The notes under the pieces: model-generated
What the model was told of the DNA's origin: nothing
Seen by the model: only the letters and a program-made list of their open reading frames with translations
Database searches by the model: none
Translations under genes and position numbers: made by a program
Assembly: GCA_012026715.1 (NCBI GenBank)
Contig: VEPB01000335.1
Location: 1-19,501 of the forward strand
Origin: Methylococcaceae bacterium
Lineage (GTDB): Bacteria > Pseudomonadota > Gammaproteobacteria > Methylococcales > Methylococcaceae
Direction: 5' to 3'
Length of the DNA: 19,501 nucleotides
Shown here: piece by piece, positions 6,552-14,584 of the stretch
Layout of the letters: each line of letters opens with the position of its first letter
Position numbering within the stretch: the first letter of the stretch is position 1

Positions 6552-7139
6552 TCACTGTCCGCTCTTGCCGCGATCCAACTCGGCCCAGCGAAAACAGTCC
6601 GTGGTATGGTCGTTGACCATGCCCACCGCCTGCATGAAGGCGTAGCAGATGGTCGGCCCGACGAAACAAAAGCCGCCGCGCCGCAAATCTTTGGACAAGG
6701 CTCTGGATTCCACGCTTTCCGCCGGCACCTGGGCATGTTCGGTCCACCGATTTCGGCGTGGATCGCCGTCGACGAAACGCCACAGATAAGCGTCAAAGCT
6801 GCCCCACTGCTCCTGCACCCGCAGGTAGGCGGCGGCATTGGCGATGGCCGCCTGAATCTTGAGGCGATTGCGGACGATGCCGGGATCGGCGAGCAACCGA
6901 GCCATATCGGTTTCGCCGTAGCGCGCCACCCGTTCGGGGTCGAAGTGGTCGAACACTTCGCGGTAGCGGTAGCGTTTGCGCAGGATGGTGAGCCAACTCA
7001 AACCGGCCTGGGCGCCTTCCAGCACCAGAAACTCGAACAGGCGCCGATCGTCGTGCAGCGGCGTGCCCCACTCGCGGTCATGGTAGTCGGCTTCTTCCGG
7101 CGTCCGCCGGGCCCACGCGCAACGATGCGGCTGATTCAT
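6552..7139 (-). CDS. tag: DNA-3-methyladenine glycosylase I
   Basis: This base-excision repair enzyme removes 3-methyladenine from alkylated DNA. The 195 aa product, almost the length of E. coli Tag, shows the zinc-snap ligands Cys7, His20, His178 and Cys182. It also has DYHDREWG and the Glu41-containing LVLEGAQAGLSW segment with the conserved Trp49. ATG 7139 is chosen over the upstream GTG-type start because it overlaps the stop of the preceding gene as ATGA (7139-7136), indicating translational coupling. It is the distal gene of the moaC operon and is cytoplasmic. The operon context does not hint at an alkylation-inducible (Ada-type) regulation, and no ada box was recognised. Confidence 0.95.
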   Translation of the reverse strand: MNQPHRCAWARRTPEEADYHDREWGTPLHDDRRLFEFLVLEGAQAGLSWLTILRKRYRYREVFDHFDPERVARYGETDMARLLADPGIVRNRLKIQAAIANAAAYLRVQEQWGSFDAYLWRFVDGDPRRNRWTEHAQVPAESVESRALSKDLRRGGFCFVGPTICYAFMQAVGMVNDHTTDCFRWAELDRGKSGQ

Positions 7140-7996
7140 TCCCACCGGCTCCATACCGGCTGCAGGCCATCCGGTAGCGGCGGCAAGCGCCCGAGTTTGA
7201 TCCAGTAGTGCTCAGGGGTATGATAGTCGGAACCGACCGAAGCCAGCAAACCGAAACGGCGGGCCTGCTGGGCCGCCGTTTCGGTGTCTTGGGGGCCGCC
7301 GTTGCCGGTGACCACCTCGATGCCCTCTCCGCCGCAGTCTGTGAATTGCTGCAGCAAACGCCGCATCCAACTCCCCGTAAGCTTGTAGCGCTGCGGGTGG
7401 GCCAGCACGGCGACGCCGCCGGCGCCACGAATCCAGCCCACCGTATCGGCCAGCGCGGTCCATTCGGTCGGCACATAAGCGGGCTTGCCGCGGCCCAGGT
7501 AGCGGTCGAACGCATCTTGCACCGTCGCCACCTCACCCCGTTCGAACAGATGGCGCGCAAAATGGGCGCGGGTCACCATGCCCTGCCCTGCCGCCGCCAG
7601 CACCGCCTCGTGACAGTCAGGAAAGCCGCACTTGGCCAGGCGGAGCCCGATTTCCCCGGCTCGCAACCGGCGAATCTCGGCCATGGCGGCCAGCCCCGAC
7701 CGCAACTCGCGGTTGCCCGGATCGATGCCGAGCCCCACCACGTGGATGGACTTACGTTCCCAACCCGCCGACAACTCCACCGCCGGAATCAACCGGACTC
7801 CCTGCCGTTCCGCCTCGGCCGCGGCTTCTTCCAGCCCGTCTACCGTATCGTGATCGGTCAGCGCCAAGTCGGTGATCCCCGACTCCGCCGCCAACCGCAC
7901 CAGCTCGGCCGGAGCGAAAGCGCCATCGGACGCGGTGGAATGGGTATGAAGATCGTGAACCCGCGACTGGTCGGGGCGTGCGGAGGAGAGGATCAA
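7136..7996 (-). CDS. rnm: PHP-domain 5'-3' exoribonuclease, RNase AM (YciV/TrpH) type
   Basis: This metal-dependent PHP phosphoesterase is probably the RNase AM family enzyme that trims 5' ends of rRNA precursors in E. coli. The 286 aa product has the PHP signature motifs DLHTHSTASDG (about residues 15-25), LTDHDTVDG, PAVELS, a mid-protein TRAHFARHL, VLAHPQRY and the terminal GSDYHTP, which together supply the His/Asp metal ligands. Length agrees with the family (about 290 aa). The start is TTG at 7996. It is supported because it overlaps the TGA of the upstream ABC gene as TTGA, the same four-base coupling seen at the neighbouring junctions, and because no better start lies before the catalytic HTH motif. 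Substrate specificity is inferred from family. Confidence 0.85.
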   Translation of the reverse strand: MILSSARPDQSRVHDLHTHSTASDGAFAPAELVRLAAESGITDLALTDHDTVDGLEEAAAEAERQGVRLIPAVELSAGWERKSIHVVGLGIDPGNRELRSGLAAMAEIRRLRAGEIGLRLAKCGFPDCHEAVLAAAGQGMVTRAHFARHLFERGEVATVQDAFDRYLGRGKPAYVPTEWTALADTVGWIRGAGGVAVLAHPQRYKLTGSWMRRLLQQFTDCGGEGIEVVTGNGGPQDTETAAQQARRFGLLASVGSDYHTPEHYWIKLGRLPPLPDGLQPVWSRWE

Positions 7997-9828
7997 TGGA
8001 TGGCCTGGCCTTGATAGAGGCGGGAATAAAGCCCGCCTTGGGCCATCAGGATATCATGCTGCCCTTCCTCGCAGATGCAGCCGTCCTCGAACACGAAGGC
8101 GCGGTCGGCATGGCGGATGGCGCTGAGCCGATGGGCGACGATCAGCGTGGTGCGGCCCCGCAGGAAGGTCTCCAGGGCACGATGAAGCCGGGCTTCGGTT
8201 TCGCCGTCCAGGGCCGAAGTGGCCTCGTCGAGGATCACCACCTTGGGCCTGGCCAAGATCATGCGGGCGATCGCCAGGCGCTGCCGCTGACCGCCCGACA
8301 GGCGCATGCCGGACCGGCCCACCATGGTATCCAAGCCTTTATCTGTCGCCTCGATGGTGTCCTTGAGCTGGGCGATGGCCAGGGCTTCCCACAATTCCTC
8401 GTCGACCGCCTCCCGTCCCAGGGTCAAATTGGCCCGCACCGTGTCGTTGAACAGCGCCGGATGCTGCAGCACCGTCACCACATGCTCCCGCACCGTATCC
8501 AGGCCGATTTCCTGGATCGGCACGCCTTCGAAGCGGATGCTGCCGGCGCTGGCGGGGTAGAGGCCGATGAGCGCCTGCACCAGGGTCGACTTGCCACCGC
8601 CGCTGGCGCCGATGAGCGCCACCTTCTCGCCGGGCTGGATCGCCATGGTGACGCCCTTGAGCACCTCGGCGCCGTTGGGATAGGAAAAGCGCAGTCCGTC
8701 GATGCGGATACCCACCGTCGCTTTTCCTGCGAAGGGATTGCGCAGCGCCGGATAGCGCGGCTCCAATCCCAGGGCCAGCAGCCCGTTGATGCGCTCCAGC
8801 GCGGCCCGCGCGCCGAACCAGGCGTACTGGATTCCCAGGATTTCCTGCACCGGCGCCATCATGAACCAAAGGTAGCCGAACACCGCCATCATCTCGCCGA
8901 TGGTCAGGTTGGAGTAAACCACCATGAACATGGCCAGTGCCCGGAACACATCGAAGCCGAACAGGAACACCAGGAAGGACATGCGGCTGGCGGCGTCGCT
9001 CTTCCAGGCGAAAGCCACCGAGTTGCGCTTCATCTCGAAGGCGGCTTGCAGCAGCCGGTTGAGATAATGCTTCTGGCGATTGGCGGCGCGGATCTGGTGG
9101 ACGGCTTCCAGGGTCTCGCTCAAAGCCTGCTGGAACATCCCGATCGCGGCATTCTCGCGGCTCTTGAGCCCCTTCACCCGCTTGCCCAGGACCTGGGTGA
9201 AATAAATGACCAGCGGATTGAGGAACAGGATGAACAGGGCCAACTGCCAGTGCATCCACAACAGGATGGCGGCAGTGCCCAGCACCGACAGCAGCGCCAC
9301 CACCAACCGCGCCACCGTGCTGCCGACGAAGCTGTCGATAGTATCCAGGTCGGTGCCCAGGTGGGTGACCACCTGCCCCGACCCCAGGCTCTCGTATTCC
9401 GCCATGGAGATACATTCCAGCCGATGGATCAACCGGCAGCGGATACGGTAGACGATTTCCTTGGAGATGCGGGTGAACTGCCAGGTCTGCCAGACGTTGA
9501 GCAGGGAGGAGGCGAGCCGCAGAAACAGTGTCAACAGCAGCAGGGCGACGATGTAGAGTATCGGACCCTGCCAGTCCACCGGAGCCAGCCGGTTGATCCA
9601 AGAAACCGTGACGCCGGGCCGGTTCAGCAGCACCTCGTCCACCAGCAAGGGCATCAGCAGAGGGATGGGTACCCCCAACGCGGCCGCGAACAGCGCCACA
9701 ACATTTGCCTTGAGCAAGCGGGATCGATCCGTCGTCGCCATGCGGCGGAGGTCGCGCCAACTGATACGCGGCGGTGCTTCGTCTCCGCTGCCGTCCGCCA
9801 ACACCGAATGCAGGCTGCGCAATTTCAT
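7993..9828 (-). CDS. ABC-type exporter, fused transmembrane and ATPase domains (MsbA/ABCB-like)
   Basis: This half-transporter is expected to form a homodimeric efflux pump in the inner membrane. The 611 aa product has a transmembrane domain at about residues 35-340 (six hydrophobic spans) and a nucleotide-binding domain at about 375-600. The ATPase motifs are Walker A GASGGGKST (407-415), Q-loop Gln455, signature LSGGQ (510-514), Walker B VVILDE (530-535), SALD D-loop and H-loop His566. ATG 9828 is preferred to a start at 9921 because it overlaps the moaC stop as ATGA (9828-9825). The substrate cannot be read from sequence; lipid, peptide or drug export are all possible. Its place between moaC and an RNA nuclease gives no clear hint. 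Confidence 0.9.
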   Translation of the reverse strand: MKLRSLHSVLADGSGDEAPPRISWRDLRRMATTDRSRLLKANVVALFAAALGVPIPLLMPLLVDEVLLNRPGVTVSWINRLAPVDWQGPILYIVALLLLTLFLRLASSLLNVWQTWQFTRISKEIVYRIRCRLIHRLECISMAEYESLGSGQVVTHLGTDLDTIDSFVGSTVARLVVALLSVLGTAAILLWMHWQLALFILFLNPLVIYFTQVLGKRVKGLKSRENAAIGMFQQALSETLEAVHQIRAANRQKHYLNRLLQAAFEMKRNSVAFAWKSDAASRMSFLVFLFGFDVFRALAMFMVVYSNLTIGEMMAVFGYLWFMMAPVQEILGIQYAWFGARAALERINGLLALGLEPRYPALRNPFAGKATVGIRIDGLRFSYPNGAEVLKGVTMAIQPGEKVALIGASGGGKSTLVQALIGLYPASAGSIRFEGVPIQEIGLDTVREHVVTVLQHPALFNDTVRANLTLGREAVDEELWEALAIAQLKDTIEATDKGLDTMVGRSGMRLSGGQRQRLAIARMILARPKVVILDEATSALDGETEARLHRALETFLRGRTTLIVAHRLSAIRHADRAFVFEDGCICEEGQHDILMAQGGLYSRLYQGQAIH

Positions 9829-10307
9829 GGCACTGGCCGTGACCAGCTTCCGCTGTTGCCACCGGCCTTGTGCAGCAGGCGCACCGACTGGATGGTCATG
9901 CCCCGGTCCACTGCCTTGCACATGTCGTAGATGGTCAACAGGGCGACCTGGGTGGCGGTGAGGGCTTCCATCTCCACGCCGGTCGCGCCTACGGTCTTTA
10001 CGGTGCTAACGCAGCGCACCCGGTGGGCCTTGGAATCCAGCTCCAAAGCGAGGTCCACATGCGTAATGGGGATGGGGTGGCAGAGGGGGATCAGGTCGGC
10101 GGTGCGCTTGCTGGCCATGATGCCGGCCAGTCGCGCCACCGCCAGCACGTCGCCCTTGCGGTGACCGCCACTGCGGATCAGATCCAGGGTTTCCGGCTGC
10201 ATTTCGATATAGCCTTCCGCCACGGCCACCCGCTCGGTGGCCGGCTTGCCGCCCACGTCCACCATGTGAGCGTCACCGGATGGGTTGAAATGGGTCAGGT
10301 CGGACAT
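9825..10307 (-). CDS. moaC: Cyclic pyranopterin monophosphate synthase MoaC
   Basis: MoaC converts the MoaA product 3',8-cyclo-7,8-dihydro-GTP to cyclic pyranopterin monophosphate in molybdenum cofactor synthesis. The 160 aa product aligns closely with E. coli MoaC. The start MSDLTHFNPSGDAHMVDV matches MSQLTHINAAGEAHMVDV as I recall it, which fixes ATG 10307 rather than the GTG at 10319. The catalytic residues Lys51, His77 (LCHP), Asp128 and Lys131 (TIYDMCKAVD) are present, as is GVEMEALTA. It is the first gene of a four-gene operon whose junctions all overlap by four bases. moaA, moaB, moaD and moaE are not in the window. Confidence 0.97.
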   Translation of the reverse strand: MSDLTHFNPSGDAHMVDVGGKPATERVAVAEGYIEMQPETLDLIRSGGHRKGDVLAVARLAGIMASKRTADLIPLCHPIPITHVDLALELDSKAHRVRCVSTVKTVGATGVEMEALTATQVALLTIYDMCKAVDRGMTIQSVRLLHKAGGNSGSWSRPVP

Positions 10308-10333
10308 GGGCGTAGGCACAGGGGAAGGCGACC

Positions 10334-10339
10334 ATTATA
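10334..10339 (-). promoter_or_regulatory. -10 element of the moaC operon promoter
   Basis: The minus strand reads TATAAT exactly, placing transcription start near 10327 with a leader of about 20 bases before ATG 10307. A convincing -35 hexamer is not visible at 17 bases (CTCAAA). The same 68-base divergent region also carries TAAAAT on the plus strand (10345-10350), a plausible -10 for the flavin reductase gene. Confidence 0.45.
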
Positions 10340-10375
10340 CGGGTTAAAATGCGCCTTTTGAGACCCGCATCCCCC

Positions 10376-10879
10376 GTGAACTCATCCCTTGCCGAACTGT
10401 TTGGCCGAATCAGTCAGGGCGTCTACGTGGTCGGCGTCGCAGCCGGCGAGCGCCGCAATGCCTTTACCGCCGCCTGGGTCATGCAGACGTCGTTTGATCC
10501 GCCCATGGTCGCCCTCAGCATCAACCCGGCCCACTCCTCCTTTCAACTTCTGGAACAGGGCCGAAACTTCACCGTCAACGTGCTGGCCGATGACCAACTC
10601 GGCCTGGCGGCGCATTTCGGCAAGCCCGCCAGCGCCGACAAGCTCGCTGGCCAGGCTTGGCGGCCGGCGCCAGGCGGCGCTCCGATCCTGCGGGACGCGC
10701 TGGCCTGGCTCGACTGTCGGCTGGATGCCGTGGTGAATTCCGGCGACCACCGTCTGGTGACCGGAGTCGCGACGGGAGGCTCAATCCAGCGCCCCGATAG
10801 TCAGCCCTTGCTGTATCGCGACACCGGCGCCCTGGACGGCAGCGCGGCGCTATACCCGGCAGCGTTTCCCGCGCCATGA
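10376..10879 (+). CDS. Flavin reductase-like FMN-binding domain protein
   Basis: This 167 aa protein of the flavin reductase-like split-barrel family typically binds FMN and either reduces flavin with NAD(P)H or acts as a small oxidoreductase. Recognisable family features are LFGRISQGVYVVG near the N-terminus, NAFTAAWVMQTSFDPPMVALSI (the flavin-binding loop), SINPAHSS, FTVNVLADDQ and HFGKP, then LAWLDCRLDAVVNSGDHRLVTGVA. The start is taken as GTG 10376, which gives the usual short lead into the domain. An in-frame ATG at 10349 overlaps the putative -10 TAAAAT and is less likely, though neither start has a good ribosome binding site. It is coupled to the next gene by an ATGA overlap. The physiological partner is unknown. 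Confidence 0.85.
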   Translation: MNSSLAELFGRISQGVYVVGVAAGERRNAFTAAWVMQTSFDPPMVALSINPAHSSFQLLEQGRNFTVNVLADDQLGLAAHFGKPASADKLAGQAWRPAPGGAPILRDALAWLDCRLDAVVNSGDHRLVTGVATGGSIQRPDSQPLLYRDTGALDGSAALYPAAFPAP

Positions 10880-11829
10880 AGCTGCGGCCACGGGATTTCA
10901 TCGAGACCCGCGAAGGCCTGGTGTTCGCGGTGGTCTCCCCCTTGACCGAAGACGGACGCGCCATAACCTGCTTGCGCTACGTTCCTCACCGGGACGGACG
11001 GCGCAAGCTGGGAACCCTGGAAGCCGAGGCGTACCTGCGCCGGCACCATCCTCAATACCTGCACTATTCCCGCAGCCTTGACAGCTACGTACACGGCGTA
11101 CCCGTAGCCGCTGTCGCCACCCACCTCTGCCCGCGCCGCCGGATTCAAAGCCTGCTTCAACAGCAACCCCACGACCCCATGGAGCGGCGCTTGCACAGCT
11201 TGCTGTCGCTGCTGGCGGACGCCGGCGTCCCCATGGCACAGCTTGGTGTCACCGGATCGTTGCTGATCGGCCAACAGCATGCCCGATCCGACCTGGATCT
11301 GGTGGTTTACGACCGGTCCGCCTTTGCCTTGGCCAGGAAAACCGTGCGCGACCTGATCGGGCGAGGACTGCTGCAAGACTTGGATGAGGCCGCTTGGCGC
11401 GACGCCCATGGGCGACGAAATTGCGACCTGGAACTGGAGGAATTCCTTCGCCATGAGCGCCGCAAAGGCAACAAGGCCTTGATCGACACCTGCAAATTTG
11501 ACCTTGCGCTGGTGGCGGATGACGGACTCAGCGCACCGGAGCCCGGCTGGCTCAAAACCGGATCGGCGACGCTGCAGGCGCAGGTGACCGACGCGAGCCT
11601 GGCCTATGATCAGCCGGCCTGCTACAGCATCGATCACCCATCCGTCAGCAAAATTTACAGCTTCACCCATACCTATGCCGGCCAGGCCGCCAGCGGTGAA
11701 TGGATCGAAGCTTCCGGTTCGGTTGAGGTTTCCAGCGCCGGCTGCCGGCGCCTGATCATCGGCAGCAGCCGGGAAGCGCCTGGACAATATTTGCGGGTAC
11801 TTTGGGATCGATCTCCCGGACGATTCTGA
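10876..11829 (+). CDS. Predicted nucleotidyltransferase-fold protein, 317 aa
   Basis: Residues 124-146 carry the polymerase-beta-type nucleotidyltransferase signature: GS at 127-128, then two acidic metal ligands Asp139 and Asp141 in the segment SDLDLVVYD. A third acidic position may be the Asp of KFDLALV. The N-terminal 100 residues (RPRDFIETREGLVFAVVSP, RRKLGTLEAEAYL, LHYSRSLDSYVHGVP) and a C-terminal beta-rich part (YSIDHPSVSKIYSFTHTYAG) are not families I can name. They resemble, from memory, a group of predicted nucleotidyltransferases otherwise common in archaea. ATG 10876 overlaps the flavin reductase stop as ATGA, so the two are translated together. What it transfers, and to what, is unknown. 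A minimal-NTase toxin role is unlikely because the protein is large and has no small antitoxin neighbour. Confidence 0.75.
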   Translation: MKLRPRDFIETREGLVFAVVSPLTEDGRAITCLRYVPHRDGRRKLGTLEAEAYLRRHHPQYLHYSRSLDSYVHGVPVAAVATHLCPRRRIQSLLQQQPHDPMERRLHSLLSLLADAGVPMAQLGVTGSLLIGQQHARSDLDLVVYDRSAFALARKTVRDLIGRGLLQDLDEAAWRDAHGRRNCDLELEEFLRHERRKGNKALIDTCKFDLALVADDGLSAPEPGWLKTGSATLQAQVTDASLAYDQPACYSIDHPSVSKIYSFTHTYAGQAASGEWIEASGSVEVSSAGCRRLIIGSSREAPGQYLRVLWDRSPGRF

Positions 11830-12019
11830 CGGCTATTCCGGCTTAAACGCGGCGGCGGCGATCGCTGCGGCACTACACGCCGAGCCGTTCTGATGTCGAC
11901 ATCTTTTACACCACCGCGTTGCCCCCGCCGCAGCCCCGGCCCGGACATCGCCGCAAAATCATGGCCTGGTGATTGCTAGAAGACCCTGGAACCCTATTCG
12001 ACTACCACGAGAAATCAGC

Positions 12020-12250
12020 ATGACCGAACAAAACCAGATTTTTGCCCACCGTGTCTTCGCCGTACCCGATGCCTGCTCCAACGAACCGGAATGGTATTGC
12101 CTGACCCGGGAAGAAGTCATGGGCCCCTTCCGCAGCGAACACGTCGCCCAGCAAGCGCTGGAGGAATTCATCCAGCTTTGTCAGAGCCTGGGCTGGCACG
12201 GTGACCGTGATCCCGGACAACCCAGGCCTCGCACATCCGCCCTGGCCTGA
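12020..12250 (+). CDS. Small DUF6316-like protein, 76 aa
   Basis: This is a short cytoplasmic protein with the pattern EWYCLTREEVMGPF followed by SEHVAQQALEEFI, which I associate with DUF6316, a small family of gammaproteobacteria with no known function. The Trp-Tyr...Gly-Pro-Phe layout also recalls GYF-like small domains that present a binding surface. ATG 12020 (MTEQNQIFAHRVF) is chosen, because the in-frame ATG at 11969 would add a basic stretch atypical of the family. The ribosome binding site is weak (GAGAAA). It stands alone, 190 bases after the nucleotidyltransferase gene. Confidence 0.7.
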   Translation: MTEQNQIFAHRVFAVPDACSNEPEWYCLTREEVMGPFRSEHVAQQALEEFIQLCQSLGWHGDRDPGQPRPRTSALA

Positions 12251-12468
12251 CAGCCACCCAAACCCCGACAATACCGCTGCCGTACGCGCTCGGCCGCAAA
12301 AAAGGCATCGCCGTTGAGCCGCGGCGGCGCGAACACACCAACGGCCACCTCGGCTTCGACGAGCCGTTTCCAACGCTCACACGGGAACCTGCGGCATACA
12401 TAGAGATCCGGCTTTCCCGACCGCAACGGCGACGCAGGGCGCCGGATCGTCTGCTGTGGCAGCGCCAT
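12181..12468 (-). CDS. Possible antisense ORF, 95 aa, in the DUF6316-slt gap
   Basis: On the minus strand, ATG 12468 opens a 95-codon frame filling the gap before slt and overlapping the last 70 bases of the DUF6316-like gene. The central part (GKPDLYVCRRFPCERWKRL, then EAEVAVGVFAPPRLNGDAFFAAERV) has protein-like composition, and in my codon-by-codon reading about three quarters of third positions are G or C. The Cys/Arg-rich tail overlapping the neighbour looks less natural. I recognise no family and see no clear ribosome binding site. It may be a genuine small gene with a shorter true end, or chance in GC-rich DNA. Confidence 0.3.
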   Translation of the reverse strand: MALPQQTIRRPASPLRSGKPDLYVCRRFPCERWKRLVEAEVAVGVFAPPRLNGDAFFAAERVRQRYCRGLGGCQARADVRGLGCPGSRSPCQPRL

Positions 12469-12512
12469 GGGGTAAACTGGGGAGGCTCCCAGCCGATTCC
12501 TGCCGCGCCCTC

Positions 12513-14492
12513 ATGCCAAGCCGCCCATTCGCCGTCGTTTGCCGCACCGTACCGATCGTCCTCGCGTTCGGCATAGCGACAGAACTCCAGGCCGAAGATT
12601 TCGCCGCCCAGCGGCGGCTGTTCGTTCAAACCGAAAAGCTGCTGGAACAGGGACGCACGGCGGAAGCCGAGCCCGGCCTTGCCCGGCTGCAATCCTATCC
12701 CCTGTATCCCCATCTGCTGTACCAGCGGCTCCTGCTAAACCTGCGGGACGAGACCGCCGTGCGGACATTCCTGAACCGTTACGGGCACACTCGGCAGGCA
12801 GAACTGTTGCGCAGCCGCTGGCTGGAGCAACTGGCGGCGGACAACGCCTGGGGCAACTACCTGGCCGAGTACCGGCCCACCGAAGCCACTGCGGCCCGCT
12901 GCCTTTATCACTACGCTCAATCGCAGACGGGACGGGGCGAAGAAGCGTGGAAGGGCGCACGGGCGCTGTGGCTGACCGGCGCCCCCCTGCCCGCCGCCTG
13001 CGATCGGCTGATCCAGACATGGCGCCAAAGCGGAGACTTGACCGGCGAGTTGGTCTGGCAGCGCTACACCCTGGCGATGCGCAAGGACAACGTTACCCTG
13101 GCGCCCTCCCTCGACGCCTTGCTGCCTCCCGAGCAACAGGGGTGGGCCGGTTTGTGGCGCCAGGTGCACAGCCAGCCGAGGAAAGTGTTGAATTGTTCCG
13201 GCTGGGACTGGAGTTCCCCCATCGCCGCCCGCATCTTCGCAGACGGAGTGGAGCGCCTGGCGTCCGACGAGCCGTTGCTGGCACAGACCGTCTGGAGCCT
13301 GAACAAAAGCCGCTTCCCCATCGACCCGGAAGTTCTCGCCCACGTGGACCGCCGGCTCGGGTTGAATCTGGCCACCGGCAAGTACATCCAAGCAACGGGC
13401 TACCTGAGCGAATTCGTCGACACCAGCGAAGATGACCAGACCCGGACGTGGCGATTGCGTGCGGCGCTGTTCAAGCAAGATTGGGCCTCGGTACTGCTGG
13501 CTTACGAAAACCTGAACCCGGACGAACGCAATCAGGCGGAGTGGCGCTATTGGCGCGGACGCGCCCTGGAGGCCATGGGGGATAGGAGCGGCGCTACCGA
13601 GGAATACCACAAGGCCGCGACCGAACGGGAGTATTACGGCTTTCTCGCCGCCGAACGGGGCGGTTTGCGCCATGCCCTCCCCGATCGTCCGCAGGAGATG
13701 GCGGCAACGGAGCTGGACCGGCTCGCCGCAACACCACCCTTCTTGGCCGCACGCGAATGGCGGACCCTGGAGCGGATCGGAGAGGCCCGCTCGGAATGGC
13801 TGCATGGCCTCAAGTCGCTGCCGGCCCACGACCAGGCGGTTGCTGCGCGGCTTGCCCGGCGCTGGGGCTGGGACCAGATGGCCATGACCAGTGCCATCAA
13901 GGCCGGTCTATGGGACGACTTGTCGCTACGCTTCCCCACGGGATTTCAGCAAGCCGTCTTGCCCAACGCCCGCAGCCAGCAACTGGATCCGGCCCTGGTA
14001 TTCGGCGTCATCCGCCGCGAAAGCGCCTTCGACCCAGGCGCCGGCTCGCCAGTTGGCGCCCGCGGCCTGATGCAGCTGATGCCGGCCACCGGCGAACTGC
14101 TGGCGCAGCGCCTCAAGGACAAACCGCCGAGTGCCGCCGCCCTGCTCGATCCACAGCGCAACGTGCGTTATGGCACCGCCTATCTCCGCGACATGCTGGA
14201 GCGCTTCGGCAACCATCCGGCGCTGGCCGCCGCCGCCTATAACGCCGGCCCCGGCAAGGTGGACCGGTGGCTCCCGGCGCTACAGCCCATGCCCGGCGAC
14301 ATCTGGGTCGAAACGATTCCCTACCGGGAAACTCGCAACTACGTCGGCGCGGTACTGACCAATACCCTGCTGTACCGGATCCGGCTGGGACAGTCCGCGC
14401 CACGACTCGGCGCCATGCTCGGCGACGTGGCGCCTGGCCCCGCCCCGAATGTTCCGCCGGATCGCACCGTAGCCGTGCCGGCTTGCGAATAA
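12513..14492 (+). CDS. slt: Soluble lytic murein transglycosylase (Slt70 type)
   Basis: This periplasmic enzyme cleaves the MurNAc-GlcNAc bond of peptidoglycan with formation of 1,6-anhydro-MurNAc. The 659 aa product begins with a signal peptide (MPSRPFAVVCRTVPIVLAFG, cleavage after ELQA), so ATG 12513 is preferred to GTG 12456, which would place extra residues before it. Residues about 30-460 form the long alpha-helical superhelix ring of Slt70. The catalytic lysozyme-like domain (about 480-640) has GVIRRESAFDP with the general acid Glu503, SPVGARGLMQLMPATG, AAYNAGPGKVDRWL and the ETIPYRETRNYV signature. Length is close to E. coli Slt (645 aa). A possible -10 TAAACT lies at 12473-12478. It stands upstream of fabA with a 92-base gap and is probably a separate unit. 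Confidence 0.93.
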   Translation: MPSRPFAVVCRTVPIVLAFGIATELQAEDFAAQRRLFVQTEKLLEQGRTAEAEPGLARLQSYPLYPHLLYQRLLLNLRDETAVRTFLNRYGHTRQAELLRSRWLEQLAADNAWGNYLAEYRPTEATAARCLYHYAQSQTGRGEEAWKGARALWLTGAPLPAACDRLIQTWRQSGDLTGELVWQRYTLAMRKDNVTLAPSLDALLPPEQQGWAGLWRQVHSQPRKVLNCSGWDWSSPIAARIFADGVERLASDEPLLAQTVWSLNKSRFPIDPEVLAHVDRRLGLNLATGKYIQATGYLSEFVDTSEDDQTRTWRLRAALFKQDWASVLLAYENLNPDERNQAEWRYWRGRALEAMGDRSGATEEYHKAATEREYYGFLAAERGGLRHALPDRPQEMAATELDRLAATPPFLAAREWRTLERIGEARSEWLHGLKSLPAHDQAVAARLARRWGWDQMAMTSAIKAGLWDDLSLRFPTGFQQAVLPNARSQQLDPALVFGVIRRESAFDPGAGSPVGARGLMQLMPATGELLAQRLKDKPPSAAALLDPQRNVRYGTAYLRDMLERFGNHPALAAAAYNAGPGKVDRWLPALQPMPGDIWVETIPYRETRNYVGAVLTNTLLYRIRLGQSAPRLGAMLGDVAPGPAPNVPPDRTVAVPACE

Positions 14493-14536
14493 GGGCCCGC
14501 CGCAGCGGCGTTACTGAATTTATTCTTGGCCTGAGC

Positions 14537-14542
14537 GATAAT
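14537..14542 (+). promoter_or_regulatory. Possible -10 element for fabA-fabB-ttcA
   Basis: GATAAT lies 42 bases before the fabA start codon and differs from consensus at one base. The -35 region (CTGAAT at 17-base spacing) is poor, which would fit an activator-dependent promoter. I found no convincing palindrome of the FabR type (AGCGTACA...TGTACGCT) and no FadR-like site in the 92-base gap. Confidence 0.35.
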
Positions 14543-14584
14543 ACCGCACTTTTTTTCAATGCCAAGATCGAGGAAATACGATTA

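Noticed and set aside
7978..9930. 650-codon open frame on the plus strand opposite the ABC exporter
   Set aside because: It is antisense to a gene with every ABC ATPase motif. Its translation is rich in His, Gln, Arg and Gly without motifs, the usual mirror of GC-rich coding DNA.
10801..11787. 328-codon minus-strand frame opposite the nucleotidyltransferase gene
   Set aside because: The plus-strand frame has an ATGA overlap with its upstream gene and a recognisable NTase motif. The minus-strand frame has neither motif nor plausible start.
10876..11829. Minimal nucleotidyltransferase toxin (MNT/HEPN or AbiEii type system)
   Set aside because: The protein is too large, no HEPN or AbiEi-like partner is adjacent, and the coupled gene is a flavin reductase.
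14267..14584. N-terminal extension of FabA
   Set aside because: The frame is open upstream only because it runs inside slt in another frame. The FabA family length and the ribosome binding site support ATG 14585.
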